DNA of 5,076 nucleotides from Candidatus Nanopelagicaceae bacterium (GTDB taxonomy: Bacteria > Actinomycetota > Actinomycetes > Nanopelagicales > Nanopelagicaceae): contig CANLHC010000068.1 of the NCBI GenBank assembly GCA_947490625.1, positions 1 through 5,076 on the forward strand, read 5' to 3'. The position numbers and the translations under genes are program-made. The notes under the pieces are model-generated. The model was not told the DNA's origin, did no database searches, and saw only the letters and a list, made by a program, of their open reading frames with translations. Below are positions 1-5,076 of this stretch, piece by piece. Position 1 is the first letter of the stretch. Every line of letters begins with the position of its first letter.

Positions 1-126
1 CGAGATAAGTTAGCTCAGTACTCCGAGTTGTATAAAGAACTCGGTGGATATCCCTACGATCAAGATCCACAACGACCAGGTTGGTATCCCATCATCCCAA
101 ATGACCGCTGGGCACCAGTTCTGTAA
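1..126 (+). CDS. 3' end of an unrecognised protein (partial, last 41 codons)
   Basis: An open frame runs from the window edge to a TAA at 124-126, giving 41 residues. The tail is aromatic- and proline-rich, with segments such as GGYPYDQDPQRPGWYP and NDRWAPVL at the very end. There is no Cys, no hydrophobic membrane segment and no motif I recognise, so no function is assigned. The start lies left of the window. The gene converges on the metallopeptidase gene, with 23 bp between the two stops and no convincing terminator hairpin there. The frame is judged real because it is open to the edge, has coding-like composition and stops cleanly before the next gene. A 7-bp inverted repeat lies inside it (23-29 with 38-44), but repeats of that length are expected by chance. 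Confidence 0.55.
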   Translation, partial: RDKLAQYSELYKELGGYPYDQDPQRPGWYPIIPNDRWAPVL

Positions 127-149
127 TCTAGATAGTTTAAAGACCGGTA

Positions 150-1262
150 CTAAGGCTTCACTCTTGAATATTCACTCATAAGGTAGGGAATAGCTTTAGT
201 TTTATACCAATCATCAATGGCTATCCCGTAGATTTCCTGAAAAGAAGTCCGCCAATCTTTATCCAACCCAAATGCACGCCAAAAATCCATCATCTTGCTA
301 AATCCGTGCTCTGCCATTAGTTGCTCGGACAGAAGTAGTCCACTTCCATAAGAGAATCGATAAATGTAATCACATCCGCCTTGAAAGTTCCCCTCAAGGC
401 TCTTGAGGTGTGTCAGCCATTCAGACTCACTGAATTTACGAATCTCGACTCCGCTAGTGCCCCTTAAGTAATTATTCATATCGATTTGTTTAGCTTGGCT
501 ATATATATCGGCACCGAATTTTTCAGCCATAGTAAAGTTACCGAATAGATTCGCACTTCCTTCTCGCAACCAGCAAGGCATTTGTCCAGTGCGGTAGTTA
601 GTGAGATATTGCTGGACTATGTGTACATTTTCGTGAGATACGAACGAATCTGGCCGAGTGGGCAGAGATGAGTGACGAAGAATAGAAAGATGGCTCGCAT
701 CTGATTGTGATGGAACTGCACCCGCATTTAAGTATTTCCCCTCTCTTTCTATCCTGCCTCTGAAGTCATTTGCAAAACCTACGTTTTTATCAAATCCATA
801 GGGCTTCCATGCTTGAATCAACCAATCTAAGTCTTTTTCGGTGCCGTAGAAGACATTAAATAAGTCAGGATTTTTGTAGACACTCGCCCAAAAAGACATC
901 GCATAATCCAGATCGCTTTCTAGCAAATCTTTAAAACTTTGAACAGCAGACGGAGAGTAGTGATATCGAAACAGGTTACCCACTTTCTGTGGTTTCATTT
1001 CCTGTTTCATCTTTTGAATCGCACGCTCTTGAATTGAACCCTGAGCTGTGTTGGGAGTTGAAGGACCTTGCTTCTTTACTGGCACCCCTCTATTCCATAG
1101 CAGCTTCTTGCCACTTTTCAGGCAGGTAAATTTCTTGCCCTGAAAAACTTGAGTTAAACCCACAGCTTTGCAGCTAGCGCCACTCTTTGGATTTGCAGCA
1201 GCCGCGTGAGGAGTGATGAGGGCAAGTGCAATAAGTAGAGAAAAAATCACTCGCAACTTCAT
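150..1262 (-). CDS. Secreted gluzincin-type zinc metallopeptidase (HExxH + WLxEG)
   Basis: A 370-residue protein, probably an exported or surface zinc peptidase; its substrate is unknown. Residues 1-23 form a signal peptide: MKLR, then a hydrophobic core, then an Ala-rich cleavage region. Residues 28-58 are a small module with C31 and C47 (CKAVG...GKKFTC...GKKLLW), followed by a low-complexity linker to about residue 95. The catalytic domain contains HENVH at 210-214 (zinc ligands H210 and H214, general base E211). WLREG at 231-235 supplies E234 as the likely third ligand, 20 residues after H214. A later YGSGLLLSEQLMAEHG segment (305-320) resembles the helix that follows the active site in peptidase MA-like families. 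C230 and C297 are the only other cysteines, so two disulfides are possible. Start: the in-frame codons just upstream run into TAG, so this ATG is the first possible start, and the signal peptide follows it directly. No Shine-Dalgarno sits at normal distance. Inactive relatives exist in such families, but all three metal ligands are present here. Confidence 0.82.
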   Translation of the reverse strand: MKLRVIFSLLIALALITPHAAAANPKSGASCKAVGLTQVFQGKKFTCLKSGKKLLWNRGVPVKKQGPSTPNTAQGSIQERAIQKMKQEMKPQKVGNLFRYHYSPSAVQSFKDLLESDLDYAMSFWASVYKNPDLFNVFYGTEKDLDWLIQAWKPYGFDKNVGFANDFRGRIEREGKYLNAGAVPSQSDASHLSILRHSSLPTRPDSFVSHENVHIVQQYLTNYRTGQMPCWLREGSANLFGNFTMAEKFGADIYSQAKQIDMNNYLRGTSGVEIRKFSESEWLTHLKSLEGNFQGGCDYIYRFSYGSGLLLSEQLMAEHGFSKMMDFWRAFGLDKDWRTSFQEIYGIAIDDWYKTKAIPYLMSEYSRVKP

Positions 1263-1270
1263 CCCAAAAT

Positions 1271-1276
1271 TCTATA
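1271..1276 (-). promoter_or_regulatory. Candidate -10 box for the metallopeptidase gene (leaderless or near-leaderless)
   Basis: Read on the minus strand, TATAGA (followed by AT) ends 8 bp before the ATG at 1262-1260. Transcription starting the usual 6-8 bases after a -10 box would begin at, or within about 3 bases of, the start codon. This fits the lack of a ribosome binding site: the nearest purine-rich stretch, AAGGTGA, lies roughly 20 bases upstream, too far to act. No good -35 hexamer is seen at 16-18 bp spacing (the best are CTTATG or GCTTAT). Position and composition are seen; use as a promoter is inferred. Confidence 0.45.
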
Positions 1277-1327
1277 GAGATTCACCTTGATTCATAAGCC
1301 CTGGGCTGGATCTTTTGGGCCGACTAA

Positions 1328-1348
1328 CTCGATTTAAGTTCTATCGAG
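1328..1348. repeat. Inverted repeat CTCGAT-N9-ATCGAG upstream of the zinc-ribbon gene
   Basis: Two perfect 6-bp arms (1328-1333 and 1343-1348) are separated by 9 bp in the divergent intergenic region between the metallopeptidase and zinc-ribbon genes. A TAGAGT at 1351-1356 could be a -10 box for the rightward operon, placing the repeat over its -35 and spacer, where an operator could sit. Repeats this short arise by chance several times in 5 kb, so this is a weak candidate. The rest of 1263-1455 contains a T-run at 1363-1368 and the short palindrome AGCCC-T-GGGCT at 1297-1307, and nothing else I can name. Confidence 0.2.
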
Positions 1349-1455
1349 CATAGAGTCTGTGGTTTTTTACCGGTTCCACGCGTGGATCGCCTTATCTCGG
1401 CTCATTCTGCTCCCAATGGATTCGGTGTCGATGGCTAATGACTAAGATGGGCACT

Positions 1456-2184
1456 ATGAAGGCAACACTGCGCGAGCAACACGCGATTCTGAATATCCAG
1501 AACTTTGACTTCACATATTCAACACTTACTAATAAGGCTGCCAATCTCCCTGAGATCGCAGCCATTCATTCATTAACGATCAAGGCTGATAATGCCCGCG
1601 ATCTACGTATTGCAGCAGAAACAGAACATAGCGATGTGAAGCGAGAGCTTGCCCGCGCCGAAGGTGATGTTGAGCAGATCGTTACGCGAATCAATCGCGA
1701 CGAGGCTCGACTTGCCTCCGGTTCCGCTTCACCGAAAGAGTTAGAACAACTACAGCATGAAATTGGCACCTTAGGTGTTCGTCGCACAGAGCTTGAAGAA
1801 ATTGAACTTGAGATCATGATGCGCATCGATGGAATCAAGGCGCGCATCACAGAGCTCTCAGAGCAAGAGAGTGCACTGGCGGCAGAGATCACTGAGCTTG
1901 AGATTAAGAAGGCTAACGCTCTCGCCGTGATCAACGCAGATATTGACGCTACAAAGAGTGAGCGTGCTTCTGAAATCACATCGATTGGTACAGAACTAGT
2001 TGCCCTGTACGAGAAGATCCGGGCATCAAATAATGGGACAGGTGCTGCCGCTCTTGTCGGCAATCAATGCAAAGGCTGTCACTTGACGGTCAATAACATT
2101 GAATTACAGCGCATTGCATCACTGGCCGAGGATGAAGTAGTTCGTTGCGAAGAATGTCGCTGCATATTGGTGCGTGGACTCTAA
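1456..2184 (+). CDS. C4-type zinc-ribbon coiled-coil protein (CdsZ / MSMEG_4306-like)
   Basis: A cytoplasmic protein of 242 residues: a long Glu/Arg/Ala-rich antiparallel coiled coil (about residues 30-190) and a C-terminal zinc ribbon. The ribbon cysteines are C205 and C208 (CKGC) and C231 and C234 (CEEC), with an extra C236. This is the architecture of mycobacterial MSMEG_4306/Rv2229c, named 'zinc ribbon domain regulatory protein CdsZ' in some annotations. Its molecular role is poorly known; nucleic-acid or protein binding is inferred from fold alone. Start choice: family members, as I recall them, begin MKA followed by an 'LLxLQxxD'-like segment. The ATG at 1456 gives MKATLREQHAILNIQNFD, with AGATGG a few bases upstream. 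An ATG at 1438, which overlaps a TAA, would add six unmatched residues (MTKMGT). The RNase H fusion follows after 3 bp, so the two are almost certainly one operon. In many actinobacteria a nif3-like gene precedes this one; here it is replaced by a divergent peptidase gene. Confidence 0.88.
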   Translation: MKATLREQHAILNIQNFDFTYSTLTNKAANLPEIAAIHSLTIKADNARDLRIAAETEHSDVKRELARAEGDVEQIVTRINRDEARLASGSASPKELEQLQHEIGTLGVRRTELEEIELEIMMRIDGIKARITELSEQESALAAEITELEIKKANALAVINADIDATKSERASEITSIGTELVALYEKIRASNNGTGAAALVGNQCKGCHLTVNNIELQRIASLAEDEVVRCEECRCILVRGL

Positions 2185-2187
2185 GAG

Positions 2188-3270
2188 ATGGCACGCTCAT
2201 TTAAACTCACCGCAGATGGTGGCTCGCGCGGAAATCCAGGACCAGCAGGCTACGGCGCTGTTGTTACCGAGAACGGAAAGATTGTCGCGGAACTCTTTGA
2301 TGTCATCGGAGTTGCCACAAATAACGTTGCTGAATACAGCGGCTTACTCGCAGGTCTTACCCACATTCACGGACTTGATCCGACTGCAACAGTAGAAGTA
2401 GCGATGGATTCAAAACTCGTTGTGGAACAGATGTCCGGTCGTTGGCAGGTAAAGCATGCGGATATGCGCGAGCTTGCAAAGAAATGTCGCGATGCCCACC
2501 CAGGAGCCTTGGTGACATATAAGTGGATTCCACGCGATGAAAATTCACATGCTGATCGCTTAGCCAATAAGGCACTCGATGGCGGTCAGGCAAATGAGCC
2601 GATGGTGCAGGTACAAGAGAATTACCTCACCGATCGTCTGCGCAGTAATGAAGAGCCAACAATGATTTATTTTGTGCGCCACGGTGAAACAATTTTGACT
2701 CCACTGCGCAAATTCTCTGGTACTGGTCCACTTAATCCAGAACTTACCGAAGAAGGCTTGTCACAAGCTGCAACAGTGGCAAAAGAGATCGCAAAGATCG
2801 CACCCGAAATTCTGATTGCTTCACCACTTCAGCGCACGCGCCAGACGGCAGAAGCGATTGCTAAGGCAACCGGATTACCAATTATCTTTGATGAAATTTG
2901 GTACGAACTCTCCTTCGGCAGTTGGGACGGACTTACCAACGATGAAGTTCGTGAGAAGTTCCCAGAGGATTACCAGGCATGGCTTAACTCATCGGCTCAC
3001 AAACCTGGTGGGGGAGAGTCCTACGATCAGGCACGTATTCGCGTTGAAGCGGCAATGGAGAAATTGTTAGCTGAATATCCGGGGCAAAAAGTTTGCGTAG
3101 TCACACACAATGGTGTCATTAAGAGCGCCGTCAGCGTTGCACTTCACGCACCGCTGGATGCTGTCTTTCATATGGATGCAACACCTTGTTCGATTACTTC
3201 AATTTCGATGTGGCCATCCGATGGTTTACGCGCTCTTCGCAGCTTTTCAGAGCGCGGCCACTTTCGTTAA
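2188..3270 (+). CDS. Bifunctional RNase HI / histidine (acid) phosphatase fusion
   Basis: A 360-residue two-domain enzyme, close to the length of Mycobacterium Rv2228c. Residues 1-135 are RNase HI, which cuts the RNA strand of RNA:DNA hybrids. Its catalytic carboxylates are D10 in TADGGSRGNPG, E49 in NNVAEYSGL, D74 in AMDSKLV and D123 in SHADRLANKA. No basic-protrusion insert is seen, as in other RNases HI of this short type. After a linker (about 136-157), residues 158-360 are a histidine-phosphatase domain: R164 and phosphate-accepting H165 in VRHGET, R216 in SPLQRTRQTAEA, acid E240 in WYELSFGSWDG and H307 in VVTHNG. In Rv2228c this domain is CobC-like (alpha-ribazole phosphatase of cobalamin synthesis). 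No other cobalamin gene is visible, so 'acid phosphatase' is safer. The start ATG lies 3 bp after the zinc-ribbon stop with only AAGAG abutting it, which suggests coupled translation. The stop shares bases with the convergent gene's stop. Confidence 0.93.
   Translation: MARSFKLTADGGSRGNPGPAGYGAVVTENGKIVAELFDVIGVATNNVAEYSGLLAGLTHIHGLDPTATVEVAMDSKLVVEQMSGRWQVKHADMRELAKKCRDAHPGALVTYKWIPRDENSHADRLANKALDGGQANEPMVQVQENYLTDRLRSNEEPTMIYFVRHGETILTPLRKFSGTGPLNPELTEEGLSQAATVAKEIAKIAPEILIASPLQRTRQTAEAIAKATGLPIIFDEIWYELSFGSWDGLTNDEVREKFPEDYQAWLNSSAHKPGGGESYDQARIRVEAAMEKLLAEYPGQKVCVVTHNGVIKSAVSVALHAPLDAVFHMDATPCSITSISMWPSDGLRALRSFSERGHFR
3229..3256 (-). terminator. GC-rich hairpin after the Ntn-hydrolase stop; possible U-poor terminator
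   Basis: The arms CGCGCTCT (3229-3236) and AGAGCGCG (3249-3256) pair perfectly over 8 bp around a 12-base loop. On the minus strand the stem begins 10 bases after the hydrolase's TAA, the usual place for an intrinsic terminator. There is no U-tract after it (TAAACCATCGG follows), but U-poor hairpin terminators are proposed in actinobacteria. On the plus strand the same bases code for the last residues of RNase H, and the stem ends just before that gene's stop. One perfect 8-bp stem is about what chance gives in 5 kb, so the call rests on position and GC content. Confidence 0.35.
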
Positions 3271-4847
3271 AGACCTGAAGCATGTCCATCGCAACGAGGG
3301 TCTGATCCAAATGCAAAAGTTCCATTCTCTAAAACTTCCATGAGCTGAGCTGCAGATCCGTGCCCCCATGCTGGAAGCGGTAGAACGTCATGTCCCCTGG
3401 CTCGCAGTTCTTCAAATACATTCGCTGGTACACGATCTTCTATCTGTAGAACGCCCGGTCCCGCCTCTACTTCGTTATACAGCCCCGGGGCTTCCAGATG
3501 TTGCCAACGAGGCGCTTCAACAGCTTCTTGAACGCTGAGCTTCAGATCAACAATGCTTGTGATTAATTGCAGATTGCTTTGCACCTGCACATTTCCACCA
3601 GGTGTGCCACCCACAAGATATAAAGATCCATCTGCTCGCACAGCCGTAAATGCATTGAGAGTATGTGCCGGACGCTTTCCCGGTGCAATAACGTTCACAG
3701 CCTTAGGATCAATTACGAAACCTGTTAAGCGATTGTTCAAAATAATTCCAGTTTCCGGGATTACCCACGAACTTCCATAGGCATAAAAGACCGATTGAAT
3801 CCATGAAACTGCATTGCCCTGGGAATCAGAGACCAAAAAGTACGTTGTATCACTACCTTCGCTCACGGGGGCGATATCTACAGCAGCAGAATCCATTGAA
3901 ATACCCTGGACGCGTCGGTCAATGTGATCCTTAGAAAGAATTCTTTCAGTGTTAACTGAAAGAATTTCAGGATCTGCAAGCACTTCATATCTATCTACAA
4001 AGCTTATTTTCTTTGATTCGACACCAAGGTGAATCCGGTCGGCTTCAGAGAGTTCAGCAACGTTAAACCTCTCATTAATCAAGAGCTCTTCCATCAAGAC
4101 CATTCCTTGGCTTGGTGGAGGTTGCCCATAAATTGTGATGTCCCGGTATTTAATGGAGAGAGGTTCAAGCACACGAGTGGTGTGTGCCTTGAGATCTTCA
4201 GCGCTAAACCAGCCTTCAGAACCTTTTACGAGCTGAGATGCAATTCGACCTTCATAAAAAGCCGAACGACCATCTGCTGCAATTTCTTTTAGTGATCGCG
4301 CCAAATCCTTCTGAACAATCAGATCACCAATCTTTACCTTGCCCTTAATTCCCAGTCCTGCAAATAATTGAGTATCAGGGTAGGCGGCAAGATGTGCTTC
4401 CATTTTTCGAACGAAACCAGCACTTGCAGGGAAACCGTTTTCGGCAAAATCAATTGCCTGGGCCAATAGCTGAGAGATCGGTAGCGTTCCATAACGCTCA
4501 TGTGCTTCAAACCAGGTAGAGACCAGTCCTGGAACCGTTCCTGCTTTATATCCATGCAGTGGAACTCCATTGACATAGTTTTCAGGAGTAGCAGCGTGTG
4601 AACTCTCACCACTGCCATTAAATGCCAGGTTAGTTTTACTCTTCGCATGATGAGTGACAAGGAATGCATCTCCACCCAGGTGCGAACCCGCAGGTTCAAC
4701 GACGGTAAGGACAGCACTCAGTGCTATCGCAGCATCAATAAATGAGCCACCCTGTTTGAGAATTGAAATTGCCGCACTGACAGCCAGCGGCTGGCTCGAA
4801 GCAGCGCCTCCATTGCGTGCGTAGACGACGCCTCTTCCTGTTTGCAC
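3267..4847 (-). CDS. Gamma-glutamyltransferase-family Ntn hydrolase, YwrD-type
   Basis: A 526-residue member of the GGT / cephalosporin-acylase family, enzymes that cut themselves into two subunits and use the new N-terminal Thr to attack amide bonds. Motifs in order: VVYARNGGAASSQPLA at 7-22 (very like B. subtilis YwrD, a protein of about 525 residues), AGSHLGGDAF at 53-62, GSDTTYF at 331-337 with T334 the expected cleavage site and nucleophile, GNAVSWIQS at 344-352, ILLN-like IILNNR at 368-373, KRPAHTLN at 391-398, the oxyanion glycines in GGTPGG at 413-418, EAPRW at 444-448 and FGSDPRCDG at 513-521. There is no signal peptide, so it is probably cytoplasmic, unlike classical exported GGT. 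Residues that hold the gamma-glutamyl group in E. coli GGT appear replaced, so the substrate may differ. The start is GTG: TAA lies upstream in frame with no better start between, and GAGAG lies 8 bases before it. It is divergent from rnpB and convergent with RNase H. Confidence 0.88.
   Translation of the reverse strand: MQTGRGVVYARNGGAASSQPLAVSAAISILKQGGSFIDAAIALSAVLTVVEPAGSHLGGDAFLVTHHAKSKTNLAFNGSGESSHAATPENYVNGVPLHGYKAGTVPGLVSTWFEAHERYGTLPISQLLAQAIDFAENGFPASAGFVRKMEAHLAAYPDTQLFAGLGIKGKVKIGDLIVQKDLARSLKEIAADGRSAFYEGRIASQLVKGSEGWFSAEDLKAHTTRVLEPLSIKYRDITIYGQPPPSQGMVLMEELLINERFNVAELSEADRIHLGVESKKISFVDRYEVLADPEILSVNTERILSKDHIDRRVQGISMDSAAVDIAPVSEGSDTTYFLVSDSQGNAVSWIQSVFYAYGSSWVIPETGIILNNRLTGFVIDPKAVNVIAPGKRPAHTLNAFTAVRADGSLYLVGGTPGGNVQVQSNLQLITSIVDLKLSVQEAVEAPRWQHLEAPGLYNEVEAGPGVLQIEDRVPANVFEELRARGHDVLPLPAWGHGSAAQLMEVLENGTFAFGSDPRCDGHASGL
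3934..3966. repeat. Nested perfect palindromes: 12-bp stem with 4-base loop inside the hydrolase gene
   Basis: AATTCTTTCAGT (3939-3950) pairs perfectly over 12 bp with ACTGAAAGAATT (3955-3966) around the loop GTTA. The left arm also lies in a 14-bp perfect palindrome, GAAAGAATTCTTTC (3934-3947), so ATTCTTTC/GAAAGAAT occurs three times in alternating orientation within 33 bp. The element is coding on the minus strand, giving ILSVNTERILSK (residues 295-306), where two ILS tripeptides reflect the repeat. It is AT-rich and lies mid-gene, so a role as the gene's own terminator is unlikely. Its function is unknown. Confidence 0.8.
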
Positions 4848-4876
4848 CCGTGAACTCTCGCTTATTCTGCTGCTGA

Positions 4877-4906
4877 TTACAAGAACTTAACCGATGCAAG
4901 TATCCT
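4877..4906 (+). promoter_or_regulatory. Candidate promoter of rnpB
   Basis: TATCCT (4901-4906) fits the TAnnnT form of a -10 box and lies 7 bases before the expected 5' end of RNase P RNA at about 4914. TTACAA (4877-4882), 18 bp upstream, is a weak -35 candidate. The position agrees independently with where the conserved RNA begins. The same 67-bp gap must also hold the start signals of the leftward hydrolase gene, for which I see no clear promoter. Confidence 0.5.
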
Positions 4907-4913
4907 TAATCCA

Positions 4914-5076
4914 AGAAGAGTCGCCCGGATCACCGCGTTGTCGCAAGACACCGAGGAAAGTCCGGACTCCAAAGAGCGAAGTGGTGGGTAACGCCCACCC
5001 GGAGCAATCCGCGGGAATAGTGCCACAGAAAATTACCGCCAATGAAAATTGGTAAGGGTGAAAAGGTGCGTGTAAG
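4914..5076 (+). ncRNA. rnpB: RNase P RNA, 5' portion (cut by the window edge)
   Basis: This is the catalytic RNA of RNase P, which trims 5' leaders from precursor tRNAs. Conserved bacterial blocks are visible in order: GAGGAAAGTCCGGACTCC (4953-4970, the J3/4-P4 strand of the catalytic core), AGTGCCACAGAAA (5019-5031, specificity domain) and GGTAAGGGTGAAAAGGTG (5051-5068). Stems can be drawn between them. P3 is short: TGTC-GCAA-GACA (4939-4950). The P8-like stem GGTGGG/CCCACC spans 4983-4999. The P9-like CGGA-GCAA-TCCG spans 5000-5011. P12 is reduced to CCAAT-GAAA-ATTGG (5039-5052). Three of the four loops are GNRA tetraloops. The start GAGTCGCCCGG resembles the mycobacterial and Streptomyces 5' strand of P1. 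Its partner, the second P4 strand and the remaining half of an RNA of about 350-400 bases lie beyond the window. The 5' end is estimated from the promoter and homologues to within about 4 bases. Confidence 0.95.

Noticed and set aside
23..44. A perfect 7-bp inverted repeat CCGAGTT/AACTCGG in the first partial gene.
   Set aside because: About three stems of this length with short loops are expected by chance in 5 kb, and it lies in coding sequence away from the stop.
1338..1368. A hairpin (TCTAT/ATAGA) followed by a run of six T, as an intrinsic terminator.
   Set aside because: The stem has only 5 Watson-Crick pairs, the T-run lies 7 or so bases beyond it, and no plus-strand gene ends upstream that would need it.
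1328..1438. A 36-codon plus-strand frame ending in a TAA that overlaps the ATG at 1438, considered as a broken nif3 or other upstream gene.
   Set aside because: A TAA at 1325-1327 limits it, no credible start or binding site is present, and the peptide shows no resemblance to Nif3. The TAATG overlap also depends on a start (1438) I think is not used.
1566..2063. A 165-codon minus-strand open frame, very serine-rich, opposite the zinc-ribbon gene.
   Set aside because: It is the antisense shadow of a Glu/Arg/Ala-rich coiled coil; its Ser/Arg/Ile composition follows from that codon pattern, and the plus strand carries the recognisable zinc-ribbon protein.
2662..3270. Reading the phosphatase domain as proof of cobalamin (alpha-ribazole) synthesis.
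   Set aside because: The domain shows general histidine-phosphatase residues only, and no other cobalamin gene is in the window.
4334..4717. A 127-codon minus-strand frame inside the hydrolase gene.
   Set aside because: It is out of frame with a continuous hydrolase reading frame that carries all family motifs, and it shows no domain of its own.
1..5076. Mobile elements, CRISPR arrays, tRNAs, toxin-antitoxin pairs or a defence system.
   Set aside because: No transposase-like frame, regularly spaced repeats, tRNA-like fold or linked small gene pair was seen; gene order looks like ordinary chromosome.

Overview
The window looks like chromosomal sequence from a small-genome actinobacterium, most likely a freshwater planktonic lineage of the acI / Nanopelagicales ('Planktophila-like') type. 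This rests on three things. A C4-zinc-ribbon coiled-coil gene is followed at once by a fused RNase HI/acid phosphatase gene, the actinobacterial arrangement known from Mycobacterium (Rv2229c-Rv2228c). An actinobacterial-style RNase P RNA lies nearby. The secreted protein carries an N-terminal 'CKxVG...GKKFTC...GKKLxW' module that I associate with that lineage. Base composition is moderate, and the genes are packed tightly. The assignment is inference from gene content and was not searched.

Layout, left to right. Positions 1-126 (+) hold the last 41 codons of an unrecognised protein. Positions 150-1262 (-) encode a secreted gluzincin-type metallopeptidase (HENVH plus a downstream WLREG glutamate), converging on the first gene. 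A 193-bp divergent intergenic region follows. Positions 1456-2184 (+) encode the C4-zinc-ribbon coiled-coil protein, and 2188-3270 (+) encode the RNase HI/histidine-phosphatase fusion, 3 bp downstream and probably cotranscribed. Positions 3267-4847 (-) encode a YwrD-type gamma-glutamyltransferase-family Ntn hydrolase that converges on the RNase H gene so closely that the two stop codons share the palindrome TTAA. From about 4914 to the right edge (+) lies the 5' part of rnpB, the RNA of RNase P, with a plausible promoter just upstream and transcribed divergently from the hydrolase gene.

Two genes and one RNA here concern nucleic-acid housekeeping: RNase H removes RNA from RNA:DNA hybrids, RNase P matures tRNA 5' ends, and the zinc-ribbon protein is a conserved partner of unclear role. 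The metallopeptidase and the Ntn hydrolase are accessory hydrolases with no visible functional link to them. No mobile element, CRISPR array, tRNA or phage gene is visible, and no stretch over 300 bp lacks a gene.

I see no clear new multi-gene system. The points most worth checking are a perfect 12-bp hairpin inside the hydrolase gene, a GC-rich 8-bp hairpin just after its stop that also encodes the end of RNase H, the replaced gamma-glutamyl-binding residues in the hydrolase, and a likely leaderless promoter for the metallopeptidase.
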